Shown piece by piece: positions 1-6,123 of a DNA stretch of 10,819 nucleotides. The notes under the pieces are model-generated. The model did no database searches. It was not told the DNA's origin and worked only from the letters and a program-made list of their open reading frames with translations. How positions within the stretch are numbered: position 1 is the stretch's first letter; each line of letters opens with the position of its first letter. Origin of the DNA: JALJPB01 sp963933115. GTDB taxonomy: Bacteria; Pseudomonadota; Gammaproteobacteria; Enterobacterales; Alteromonadaceae. Location of the stretch: assembly GCA_963933115.1 (NCBI GenBank), contig CAWVSL010000060.1, forward strand, positions 1 to 10,819. Direction: 5' to 3'. Both the position numbers and the translations under genes were made by a program.

Positions 1-49
1 AGGTGGTCGTACTGTAGGTGCTGGTGTTGTATCTAAAATAATGGACTAA
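1..49 (+). CDS. tuf: Elongation factor Tu, C-terminal end (partial)
   Basis: Only the last 15 codons and the TAA stop are in the window. They read GGRTVGAGVVSKIMD, which matches the highly conserved C-terminus of bacterial EF-Tu (GGRTVGAGVV-x-K followed by a variable end). EF-Tu delivers aminoacyl-tRNA to the ribosome. The gene is followed by a terminator rather than by a tRNA-Trp/secE/nusG unit or the S10 ribosomal operon. This suggests the tuf copy that ends a str-type operon (inference). So few residues are visible that domain content cannot be described, but the motif is distinctive. Confidence 0.87.
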   Translation, partial: GGRTVGAGVVSKIMD

Positions 50-78
50 TTGTCTATCATTTAGTTAACGCTAATACT

Positions 79-106
79 AAAAAAGGTCGCTTACGCGGCC
101 TTTTTT
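79..106 (+). terminator. Rho-independent terminator after tuf
   Basis: An A-rich run leads into a GGTCGC/GCGGCC stem (one G-U pair) with a TTAC loop, followed by six T. It lies 30 bases after the tuf stop and separates tuf from the downstream small RNA unit. Confidence 0.88.
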
Positions 107-137
107 GATCTAAAGGGAAAGTTTAGAGTAAAAGCAC

Positions 138-167
138 TTGACACATATAGAGTAGGTACTCTATAAT
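138..167 (+). promoter_or_regulatory. Near-consensus sigma70 promoter of a small RNA unit
   Basis: A perfect -35 box TTGACA (138-143) and a perfect -10 box TATAAT (162-167) are separated by 18 bases. The predicted transcription start is about 174. The promoter lies after the tuf terminator and has no long gene downstream on its strand, so it appears dedicated to the short transcript that ends at the terminator near 260. A 20-bp palindrome fills the spacer and overlaps the -10 box. Confidence 0.85.
146..165. promoter_or_regulatory. Operator-like palindrome between -35 and -10
   Basis: TATAGAGTAGGTACTCTATA is an inverted repeat with 9-bp perfect arms around a central GG. It fills the spacer of the sRNA promoter and overlaps the first four bases of the -10 box. 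A dyad here is where a repressor, or an activator of the MerR type, would bind. The 18-bp spacer is shorter than the 19-20 bp typical of MerR promoters. It does not resemble a CRP site (no TGTGA/TCACA half-sites). The binding protein is unknown and function is inferred from position only. Confidence 0.5.
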
Positions 168-173
168 CAATAC

Positions 174-260
174 ATAGGATAAACAATGCTTGTTGTAATT
201 TATATTCTAGCTTTCCCCATAAGCTTTAAGCCGATGATATTTATATCATCGGTTTTTTTT
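174..260 (+). ncRNA. Candidate small RNA next to engB (Spot 42 position)
   Basis: A strong promoter and a strong terminator bracket about 87 nt with no plausible gene. Three hairpins can be drawn: 182-194 (AACAA/TTGTT, loop TGC), 209-225 (AGCTT/AAGCT, exposing the loop TCCCCAT), and the terminator 231-252. A C-rich loop is the kind of element that can pair with purine-rich ribosome binding sites. In E. coli and vibrios the sRNA gene spf (Spot 42) lies beside and converges on yihA/engB, exactly the arrangement seen here. Primary-sequence likeness to Spot 42 is weak by eye, so this may be a diverged relative or a different sRNA in the same place. An ATG at 186, preceded by AGGA, opens a 26-codon hydrophobic frame, but its TAA (264-266) lies beyond the terminator, so a coding role is unlikely. 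Confidence 0.66.
231..260 (+). terminator. Terminator of the candidate sRNA
   Basis: A perfect 10-bp inverted repeat, CCGATGATAT/ATATCATCGG around TT (effectively 9 bp with a 4-nt loop), is followed by eight T. This resembles the terminator with long U tail used by Hfq-dependent sRNAs. Confidence 0.88.
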
Positions 261-372
261 ATCTAAAATATAGGGTTTTTGGTGATGTGGTTGAATAACT
301 ATCAGACTAATTTATGGTCTAACCTAGTCAAATAACACAAGAGATTCGAAAATTTAATATGATTGGATATGA

Positions 373-403
373 TAAAAAGACTACTGAGGCATTGTGACCT
401 CAG
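373..403 (-). terminator. Terminator of engB
   Basis: Read on the minus strand, CTGAGG and CCTCAG form a 6-bp stem around an 8-nt loop, followed by TAGT and a T-rich run ending at about 373. It sits just beyond the engB stop codon, so engB transcription ends before reaching the oppositely oriented sRNA unit. Confidence 0.7.
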
Positions 404-420
404 CAGGAATACTGGGTTAC

Positions 421-1050
421 TTAAGCCATTTCTTCCATATTATTTTCTGGGCTGAGCCAATTACAAATAATCTCATCTGCTTGCTCTACTCCAGTTCGTT
501 TTAAAGAGGAAAAGGCCTGTACTGTAATATTAGCATTAAGTGCTTTTAATGAATTTTGAACTTTAATTACTTCACTACTTCGCTTCCCTTGAGATAACTT
601 ATCTGATTTGGTCAAAAGGGCTAATACAGGTAAATCACCCTCTGCAGCCCATCGAATTAAGTCCATATCTAAATCTTTTAGGGGGTGGCGTATATCCATC
701 AAAATAACGATACCTTTTAAACTGTCTCGTTTTTCTAGATATTCACCTAGGGCTTTTTGCCACTTTTTCTTCATGGCTAGTGGCACTTGTGCAAAACCGT
801 AACCGGGCAAGTCTATTAAGCGCTTATTCTCAGCGACCTCAAAAACATTAATCATTTGGGTACGTCCAGGCGTTTTACTTATCCTTGCTAAACCTCTTTG
901 ATTGGTCAACGTATTAAGTGCACTCGACTTACCGGCATTTGAGCGGCCTGCAAAAGCAACTTCTATACCGGTATCATCACCTAAGTGGGTAATATCAGGA
1001 GCGCTAATAGTAAAAGTTGCTTTACTTAAATGAATGACAGATGATGGCAA
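421..1050 (-). CDS. engB: Ribosome biogenesis GTPase YsxC/YihA (EngB)
   Basis: This is the essential GTPase of the TrmE-Era-EngA-YihA-Septin class, which helps assemble the large ribosomal subunit in the cytoplasm. Counting from the longest possible start, the motifs are G1 GRSNAGKS (39-46), G2 region TPGRTQ (64-69), G3 DLPGYG (84-89), G4 TKSD (151-154) and G5-like SSLK (185-188). Length (about 210 aa) is normal for the family. No ATG is available. A TTG at 1062 gives 213 aa but has no ribosome binding site in front. A second TTG at 1050 has GGAG exactly 6 bases upstream (1057-1060) and gives 209 aa, closer to the E. coli N-terminus, so it is preferred here. It converges on the sRNA unit and is divergent from the cytochrome gene, an order also familiar from other gammaproteobacteria. 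Confidence 0.96.
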   Translation of the reverse strand: MPSSVIHLSKATFTISAPDITHLGDDTGIEVAFAGRSNAGKSSALNTLTNQRGLARISKTPGRTQMINVFEVAENKRLIDLPGYGFAQVPLAMKKKWQKALGEYLEKRDSLKGIVILMDIRHPLKDLDMDLIRWAAEGDLPVLALLTKSDKLSQGKRSSEVIKVQNSLKALNANITVQAFSSLKRTGVEQADEIICNWLSPENNMEEMA

Positions 1051-1128
1051 GGTGTTCTCCAAAGGACTTTTATAATCAATATTTTAATAATCAGCTTTTC
1101 AAAGTGACGATGAAAGCTCTAATTAGGC

Positions 1129-1134
1129 ATTATA
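1129..1134 (-). promoter_or_regulatory. Putative -10 box for engB
   Basis: On the minus strand a perfect TATAAT lies about 80 bases upstream of the engB start. The best -35 at the right distance is only a poor match (TAACTT, 1154-1159, 18-bp spacer), so the promoter call rests mainly on the -10 box and location. Confidence 0.42.
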
Positions 1135-1198
1135 ACGTGTTTTTTTACCGAAAAAGTTAAATCAATTGCATTTTCAAGGAATTTTTTCTCCTACGTTG

Positions 1199-1227
1199 TT
1201 ACACATTCATGATAATCGGTGTAAAAT
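1199..1227 (+). promoter_or_regulatory. Putative sigma70 promoter for the cytochrome gene
   Basis: TTACAC (1199-1204) and TAAAAT (1222-1227) are spaced by 17 bases, about 80 bases before the cytochrome start. The -10 box is good and the -35 is partial. The alternative -35 TTGTTA (1196-1201) would leave a 20-bp spacer. Confidence 0.45.
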
Positions 1228-1304
1228 GCGATTACTTTTCATAATTTATTAATTTGAGCTCTGTATTTAAATGAGCTAATTAAAGGCAAGTAGAGAGCAA
1301 TTCC

Positions 1305-2264
1305 ATGAAAAAAATTATCTTATCTGTATTATTCGGATTAAGTTTAGGTTCAGTTCAACATGCAGTAGCACAAGGCGATGCAGACGCAGGTAAAGCAAAA
1401 TCAGCTGTTTGCGCCGGGTGTCATGGTTCAGCAGGTATCAGTGCTATAGGAATGTACCCTAATCTAGCAGGCCAAAAAGAAGCTTATACCGTTAGTCAAT
1501 TAAATGCCTTTAAAGATGGCACTCGTATGGCACCAATGATGGCGTCAATGGCGGCTGGTTTATCACAACAAGATATGGAAGACCTTGCGGCCTATTTTGC
1601 AAGCTTCCCATGGAATGGCGTGAAAAAAACGGTTGTTATGGCCGAGGAAAGTACTCCAGTAGTTGCTGCAGCGGCAGTGAAAGTCGATATTAACAAAACC
1701 ATTGTTTTTCATAATGGTGGTGATCCTGTTTTAGGCCAAGCTAAAGCAGCAACTTGTGCAGCGTGTCATGGTGATGATGGTAACGCTGTGATACCGATGT
1801 ATCCAAAGTTGGCAGGCCAAGGCGCTGGTTACATAGCGAAACAATTAGCTAACTTTAAATCAGGTGCTACAAGTGAAAGTGGTCGTGTTAATGCGTTAAT
1901 GAATGGAATGTCTGCAGGCTTATCTGAAAAAGACATGGCTGATCTGGGCGCTTTTTATGCGTCACAGAAAATGTCCGAAGGTGATGGCGAGGCCAATGAA
2001 TTAGGTAAAAAACTTTATTTCGGTGGTGATAGTGAGCGCGGTATTAGCGCATGCGTCGCTTGTCATATAGCAAATGGTAAAGGGGCTTCTCAAGCTAAAT
2101 TCCCAGCAATTGCTAATCAACATGTTGACTATCTTACCGGACAGCTTAAAATGTTCCGTTCTGGCGAGCGCGCCAATGATTACAACAGTATGATGCGTAA
2201 AACAGCGGTTAAATTAACGGATACTGATATTAAAGCATTAGCAGAGTTTATTTCGTCTCTGTAA
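1305..2264 (+). CDS. Triheme cytochrome c4-like periplasmic cytochrome
   Basis: The 319-aa protein is an exported c-type cytochrome. Residues 1-22 form a Sec signal peptide (MKKIIL then a hydrophobic stretch, likely cleavage after HAVA). Three CXXCH heme sites follow: CAGCH 36-40, CAACH 151-155 and CVACH 250-254. Each is followed by a P-x-L/I-A-x-Q element (YPNLAGQ, YPKLAGQ, FPAIANQ) and later by Met residues able to be the sixth iron ligand (around 78-82, 199-202 and 296-297). This is the c4 pattern, but classical c4 has two heme domains in about 190-210 aa. Here residues 130-319 look like the normal diheme unit, and residues 23-105 are an extra heme domain joined by an Ala/Val-rich linker (110-127). 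Cytochrome c4 carries electrons from the bc1 complex towards terminal oxidases, notably cbb3. A GAGAG ribosome binding site lies 7 bases before the ATG. Family assignment is firm; the role of the third heme is inference. Confidence 0.93.
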   Translation: MKKIILSVLFGLSLGSVQHAVAQGDADAGKAKSAVCAGCHGSAGISAIGMYPNLAGQKEAYTVSQLNAFKDGTRMAPMMASMAAGLSQQDMEDLAAYFASFPWNGVKKTVVMAEESTPVVAAAAVKVDINKTIVFHNGGDPVLGQAKAATCAACHGDDGNAVIPMYPKLAGQGAGYIAKQLANFKSGATSESGRVNALMNGMSAGLSEKDMADLGAFYASQKMSEGDGEANELGKKLYFGGDSERGISACVACHIANGKGASQAKFPAIANQHVDYLTGQLKMFRSGERANDYNSMMRKTAVKLTDTDIKALAEFISSL

Positions 2265-2312
2265 GTTATCCAAGCTATAACTTGCTAGTCTATTGATTAG
2301 CATACTATATTT

Positions 2313-2342
2313 AAAAGAGCAGCGTTATCGCTGCTTTTTTTT
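2313..2342 (+). terminator. Terminator after the triheme cytochrome gene
   Basis: AGCAGCG and CGCTGCT form a perfect 7-bp stem with a TTAT loop, preceded by A-rich bases and followed by seven to eight T, 49 bases after the cytochrome stop. Confidence 0.9.
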
Positions 2343-2370
2343 GATTAAAATTCAATAGCAATACTAATGA

Positions 2371-2565
2371 TATGTTTGGGATGACATAGGAGTATTGTCT
2401 CGGTGGCAGATCTGACATGAAGTCCTGATTTAGTGGCTTGTCAATGACGAGGCTTATTTTGAAGGACCAATATACCGAGCAGATACGTATGCATTGTATG
2501 GTCAATCATTGAAAATACTGGATGCACTCATCGCTAATATGAAAGAGTTACTCGGTTTGAGATAA
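2371..2565 (+). pseudogene. Possible decayed 3' end of an unidentified gene
   Basis: One plus-strand frame reads protein-like residues across this stretch, interrupted by TGA (2413-2415) and TAG (2431-2433) and ending at TAA (2563-2565). The last 43 codons (from 2434) are uninterrupted and look like real protein: they include YFEGPIYRAD and YALYGQSLKILDALIANMKE, then LLGLR, consistent with a C-terminal amphipathic helix. No start codon with a ribosome binding site precedes it, and the 5' part is missing. The family was not recognised. It may be a remnant, or chance in a short intergenic region. Nothing else was found between the cytochrome terminator and the next gene. Confidence 0.3.
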
Positions 2566-2591
2566 GTCCTTGCAACTCCCATCTTGAACAT

Positions 2592-3638
2592 TTAACGATT
2601 AATAGGGTGTTCAACAAACTTAAAACTAGTATGGTTTTCACCATATACATAAATACTACAGTTTTTCCAGCTAGGTGGTAGTGTCCACGTATTGTCTTTT
2701 TCAACGGTATAAATATAACGCTGATTAGCACACCTAACATCTAGCTTATTTAAAGCCCCTTTAATATTAACTAAAGAAAATTCATTTCGTACTAATGACG
2801 TATGCCAATAGTCTTTATCTTTAATATCACCATTTCTAATAATATTCTGGTCACCGACAATAAAGGCATCAATTTTATCAATGACCTGCCGGTAACCTTC
2901 TAAATAAGGTTTAGCTAACTCAAGTTTACTTAGTCTATTGTATGTCGTATATGCACTTGAAAAATTATTTAGGTTTATTTCTAGCATAAAAATATCATTT
3001 AATGTCGCTAGTTCTTGCTGAGCACTCATTGGGTTGTTACTTGATAAAGCTATACGTTTTAAATGATAAAGCTCTAGAGTGTTATCATTAATATCTTTTG
3101 CATAGTTAGACGCCAATGAATGCATAAAATTACTTTCAGATAAATGCCTTTCTTTTAATTTTAACATCCCCTCTAACTCTCGTTTTACTCGCGGATAATC
3201 TTTTGTTGTTAATGCCTCTACAGCTCTTTGATATTTTTTCTTGAATTTTCGAGTAACACCCCTAATGCCATCAGAAGCCATTGAAAAATCCATTTGAACA
3301 GCATTAACACATTGCTCAATAGGTTTTCCATTTTCGAATGCTGGTTGATATTTCCATTGCAATACAGCCTTTTTAGCGGATTGTGCAAAGTCAGCACTAC
3401 CTGAAGTTTCTGTAACTAATACATTTGAAACGTCTCCCTCCTTACTTATGACAAAGCTAAGTTTTGCCCAGCCTTCACGACGATCCCTGGCTGCATTTAT
3501 AGGGTATTTAGGCGCAATACGTTCAATGGGCACGGGCTCTACAATGGTTGTCAAATGTTTTGATATATTTTTGGCAGCAACGCTGTCTATTAATAGTGTT
3601 AATGGTATCAGTGCATAGATTATATGTGGTCTCTTCAT
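2592..3638 (-). CDS. Periplasmic protein with TonB C-terminal domain and helical repeat region
   Basis: The start is placed at the ATG at 3638, which has AAGG 5 bases upstream and begins a clear signal peptide (MKRPHIIYALIPLTLLIDSVAA, cleavage near residue 22). A longer frame back to 3734 lacks these signs. The resulting protein has 348 aa. Residues 39-118 match a TonB C-terminal domain: IAPKYPINAARDRREGWAKL, a Gly-Asp-Val turn, then AVLQWKYQPAFENGKPI. Residues 130-265 are helix-rich and resemble TPR-like repeats. The last 80 residues contain two Cys (303 and 327) that could form a disulfide. There is no N-terminal membrane anchor once the signal is cleaved and no Pro-rich spanning linker, so it is unlikely to be a classical energy transducer for TonB-dependent receptors. 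Similar TonB-domain/TPR proteins are known in marine gammaproteobacteria, but their function is undefined. It is divergent from the M1 peptidase gene. Confidence 0.78.
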   Translation of the reverse strand: MKRPHIIYALIPLTLLIDSVAAKNISKHLTTIVEPVPIERIAPKYPINAARDRREGWAKLSFVISKEGDVSNVLVTETSGSADFAQSAKKAVLQWKYQPAFENGKPIEQCVNAVQMDFSMASDGIRGVTRKFKKKYQRAVEALTTKDYPRVKRELEGMLKLKERHLSESNFMHSLASNYAKDINDNTLELYHLKRIALSSNNPMSAQQELATLNDIFMLEINLNNFSSAYTTYNRLSKLELAKPYLEGYRQVIDKIDAFIVGDQNIIRNGDIKDKDYWHTSLVRNEFSLVNIKGALNKLDVRCANQRYIYTVEKDNTWTLPPSWKNCSIYVYGENHTSFKFVEHPINR

Positions 3639-3809
3639 CTTAACCTTATTGTTAATAACGACTTTTTCATTACAGATTGAAATGAGTATAAAGGTAATAT
3701 AAAAACTCAGCTTTAATATTATTCTATGGTGCACTTTACTGAGGAGCTATTTGGTCTTTAGCTTTGGGACTGATATTATCAAACTAACTTTTGTAAGGCT
3801 TATTTTATA

Positions 3810-5477
3810 ATGAAAATATTGATCCAACAGCTATTTTTTTTACTCTTATTAACAACCAGTTCAGTTTCATTGTCGGCAGAATTATTCAAAAAAACGGGTG
3901 AGGTCACTCATCAAGATATTTTACGAGGTACGATAACTGAGCAAAGAGCATGGTGGGATTTAACGCATTACCATCTATCGGTAAATGTTGATCCAAGTAC
4001 TAAAAGTCTTCGTGGTACCAATGTGGTGAAGTATCAAGTTCTGTCTGAGCAAAAGGCGTTTCAAATTGAACTACAAGCACCCATGATTTTAGAAAAAGTT
4101 GAGCAAGATGGTAAACGCTTGCAGGTGATAAAAGATGGTTATAGCTACTTTATCCATCTTGAAAAGCCTCAGATTATTGGTGAAGAGTATCAAGTCACAT
4201 TATACTTTTCTGGCCATCCCAAAGAGGCTGCTAACCCTCCTTGGGATGGCGGTATTGCTTGGAAAAAAGATGAAAATGGCATTGATTTCATAGCCTCTGC
4301 TTGTCAGGGTATTGGGGCAAGTATTTGGTGGCCAAACAAAGATCACTCTTATGATGAACCTGATAACGGTGTCTTACTGAGTATTGAAGTACCCGAGCAT
4401 TTAACTAATGTGTCTAATGGCCGCTTGGTTAAAGTGGAAGACAATATTGAGCGAAAAACCAAAACTTTTCACTGGCAAGTCTCTAATCCTATTAATAATT
4501 ATGGCGTAAATATTAATATTGGTGACTACGTGCATTTTGGTGAAAAATACCAAGGTGAAAAGGGTGTCTTAGACATGGATTATTATGTTTTACAGGATAA
4601 TTTAACCAAAGCAAAAAAACAATTTAAAGATGCTCTGCGTACTATGGAAGCGTTCGAGCATTGGTTTGGTCCTTATCCTTTTTATAAAGATAGCTATAAG
4701 TTAGTTGAAGCGCCTTATTTAGGTATGGAACACCAAAGCTCGGTTACCTATGGTAATAAGTATCAAAACGGCTATTTAGGGCAAGATAGAAGCTTAACTG
4801 GTTGGGGGCTTAAATTTGATTACATTATAGTTCACGAGTCTGGTCATGAATGGTTTGCAAATAATATTACCAATAAGGATGTTGCTGATATGTGGATTCA
4901 TGAGGGCTTTACCAGTTATTCAGAAGCATTATTTGTTGAGTATTTTTATGGAATAGATGCTGGCGCAGAGTATATAAGAGGTAAACGTTTAGGCATTCAA
5001 AATGAGAGCCCTCTTATTGGCACTTATGGCGCTAATCGAGAAGGCTCTTCTGATATGTATAATAAAGGCAGTAATATGCTGCACACTATTCGCCAAATTA
5101 TTGATAATAATAATAAATGGCGGGAAATTCTCCGGGGCTTAAATAAAGATTTTTACCATCAAACAGTTACAACACAGCAAATAGAAAATTACCTGATTGA
5201 GCACTCAGGTAAAGATCTGAGTAAAGTCTTTGATCAATACCTTAGAGATGTGCGAGTTCCAATTTTAGAGTACTTTGTTTTAGACAAGGTAATGAAAGTT
5301 CGATGGGGAAACAGTATTAATGGTTTTAATATGCCAATTAAAGTGAAGATAAATGAAAAAATTCGATGGTTAACACCAACAACACAATGGAGTGATGTCA
5401 TTATTGAGCAAGCCAATGCTAAAATCGTTATTAATGCGGACTTTTATGTCAGTGTCATGAATATTATAGGTAACTAA
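3810..5477 (+). CDS. Exported M1-family zinc metallopeptidase (aminopeptidase-like)
   Basis: The 555-aa protein has a signal peptide (residues 1-23, ending SLSA), so it acts in the periplasm or outside. The zinc site HESGH (342-346) is followed after 18 residues by Glu365 in the sequence MWIHEGF, the gluzincin pattern HEXXH-X18-E of peptidase family M1. Tyr417 in DMYNKGS is the probable transition-state tyrosine. The substrate-recognition motif, normally GAMEN, appears as GMEH (305-308), so N-terminal amine binding may differ from classical aminopeptidases. Residues 45-240 fit the N-terminal beta domain of M1 enzymes. The protein stops soon after the catalytic domain and lacks the long C-terminal helical domain of PepN. 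TAAGG at 3794-3798 is the likely ribosome binding site, although 11 bases away. No terminator is visible before the next gene, 59 bases on. Confidence 0.93.
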   Translation: MKILIQQLFFLLLLTTSSVSLSAELFKKTGEVTHQDILRGTITEQRAWWDLTHYHLSVNVDPSTKSLRGTNVVKYQVLSEQKAFQIELQAPMILEKVEQDGKRLQVIKDGYSYFIHLEKPQIIGEEYQVTLYFSGHPKEAANPPWDGGIAWKKDENGIDFIASACQGIGASIWWPNKDHSYDEPDNGVLLSIEVPEHLTNVSNGRLVKVEDNIERKTKTFHWQVSNPINNYGVNINIGDYVHFGEKYQGEKGVLDMDYYVLQDNLTKAKKQFKDALRTMEAFEHWFGPYPFYKDSYKLVEAPYLGMEHQSSVTYGNKYQNGYLGQDRSLTGWGLKFDYIIVHESGHEWFANNITNKDVADMWIHEGFTSYSEALFVEYFYGIDAGAEYIRGKRLGIQNESPLIGTYGANREGSSDMYNKGSNMLHTIRQIIDNNNKWREILRGLNKDFYHQTVTTQQIENYLIEHSGKDLSKVFDQYLRDVRVPILEYFVLDKVMKVRWGNSINGFNMPIKVKINEKIRWLTPTTQWSDVIIEQANAKIVINADFYVSVMNIIGN

Positions 5478-5536
5478 TACATTCGCTCTAGATAATCGCT
5501 TAGACTTATTCGCACTAAATATATTTAACTTTTAAG

Positions 5537-6121
5537 ATGAAATTTATGGCCATAAATATTATTTCTCCCGAACAATTTACGACTATCCCGTGGAAAAATG
5601 GCCAAGGAAAAACCACCCAATTAGCGATTAGTGAAGGAGGCGATCTTGCCAATTTTGATTGGCGTCTAAGTATTGCTACTGTTAGTGAAAATGGTATTTT
5701 TTCTGATTTTTCAGGATATTCACGTAATTTAGTTCTTATTTCAGGTAAGGGGATACATTTAGAGCATGATAATAAAAAAGTTGACCAACTTGAGCAGTTA
5801 CTCGATATGGCTTCATTTGATGGCGGTTGCAAAACATTAGGTAAGTTAACGTCTGGCCCCATAATAGATTTTAATATAATGACCAAAACAGCCATTTATC
5901 AAGCTCAGGTTAAACGTTATATTGATGAGCAATATATTACCTTAACGGCTAATGCCCAGTATTTTGTTTATGGTCTAAGCCAAGTGACTAAGCTTAATAT
6001 TACTCATGAAGATATGGAATTACCCACCGGATATTTATTAGCAGTCTCAAAAGATAATAAAGAGGAAGTGGTAATAAAAGGTGCTAACCTCATCGTCATT
6101 CAATTGGTTAAAAACACATAA
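5537..6121 (+). CDS. HutD/Ves family cupin protein
   Basis: This 194-aa cytoplasmic protein matches the HutD/Ves family. Conserved pieces are IPWKNGQGKTTQLA (17-30), FDWRLSIATV (40-49), FSDFSGYSRNLVLISG (55-70) and DFNIMT (111-116). The family folds as a bicupin. HutD in Pseudomonas modulates histidine-utilisation operons, and E. coli Ves is linked to cold growth. No hut genes are present here, so the ligand cannot be deduced. An ATG at 5546 would give MAINIISPEQF, a more usual family N-terminus; neither start has a strong ribosome binding site. It is probably transcribed with the gene 2 bases downstream, and possibly with the M1 peptidase upstream. Confidence 0.86.
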   Translation: MKFMAINIISPEQFTTIPWKNGQGKTTQLAISEGGDLANFDWRLSIATVSENGIFSDFSGYSRNLVLISGKGIHLEHDNKKVDQLEQLLDMASFDGGCKTLGKLTSGPIIDFNIMTKTAIYQAQVKRYIDEQYITLTANAQYFVYGLSQVTKLNITHEDMELPTGYLLAVSKDNKEEVVIKGANLIVIQLVKNT

Positions 6122-6123
6122 AA

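Noticed and set aside
186..266. A 26-codon hydrophobic ORF (ATG at 186 with AGGA upstream) inside the small RNA, reminiscent of the short protein encoded within E. coli Spot 42.
   Set aside because: The frame passes through the terminator stem and T-run, and its TAA lies after the expected RNA end, so a normal stop would be missing from the transcript.
608..802. Plus-strand open frame of 64 codons.
   Set aside because: It lies fully antisense to the strongly conserved engB gene and has no family features.
2534..2740. Minus-strand frame overlapping the 3' end of the TonB-domain gene.
   Set aside because: It is an out-of-frame shadow of the TonB-domain gene with no ribosome binding site.
3639..3734. 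A 32-codon N-terminal extension of the TonB-domain gene.
   Set aside because: The ATG at 3638 has AAGG at proper distance and begins a standard signal peptide; the extension would place a second hydrophobic segment ahead of it.
5515..5895. Minus-strand open frame of 126 codons opposite the HutD/Ves gene.
   Set aside because: The plus-strand HutD/Ves protein has clear family motifs; the opposite frame has an irregular composition and no recognisable domain.
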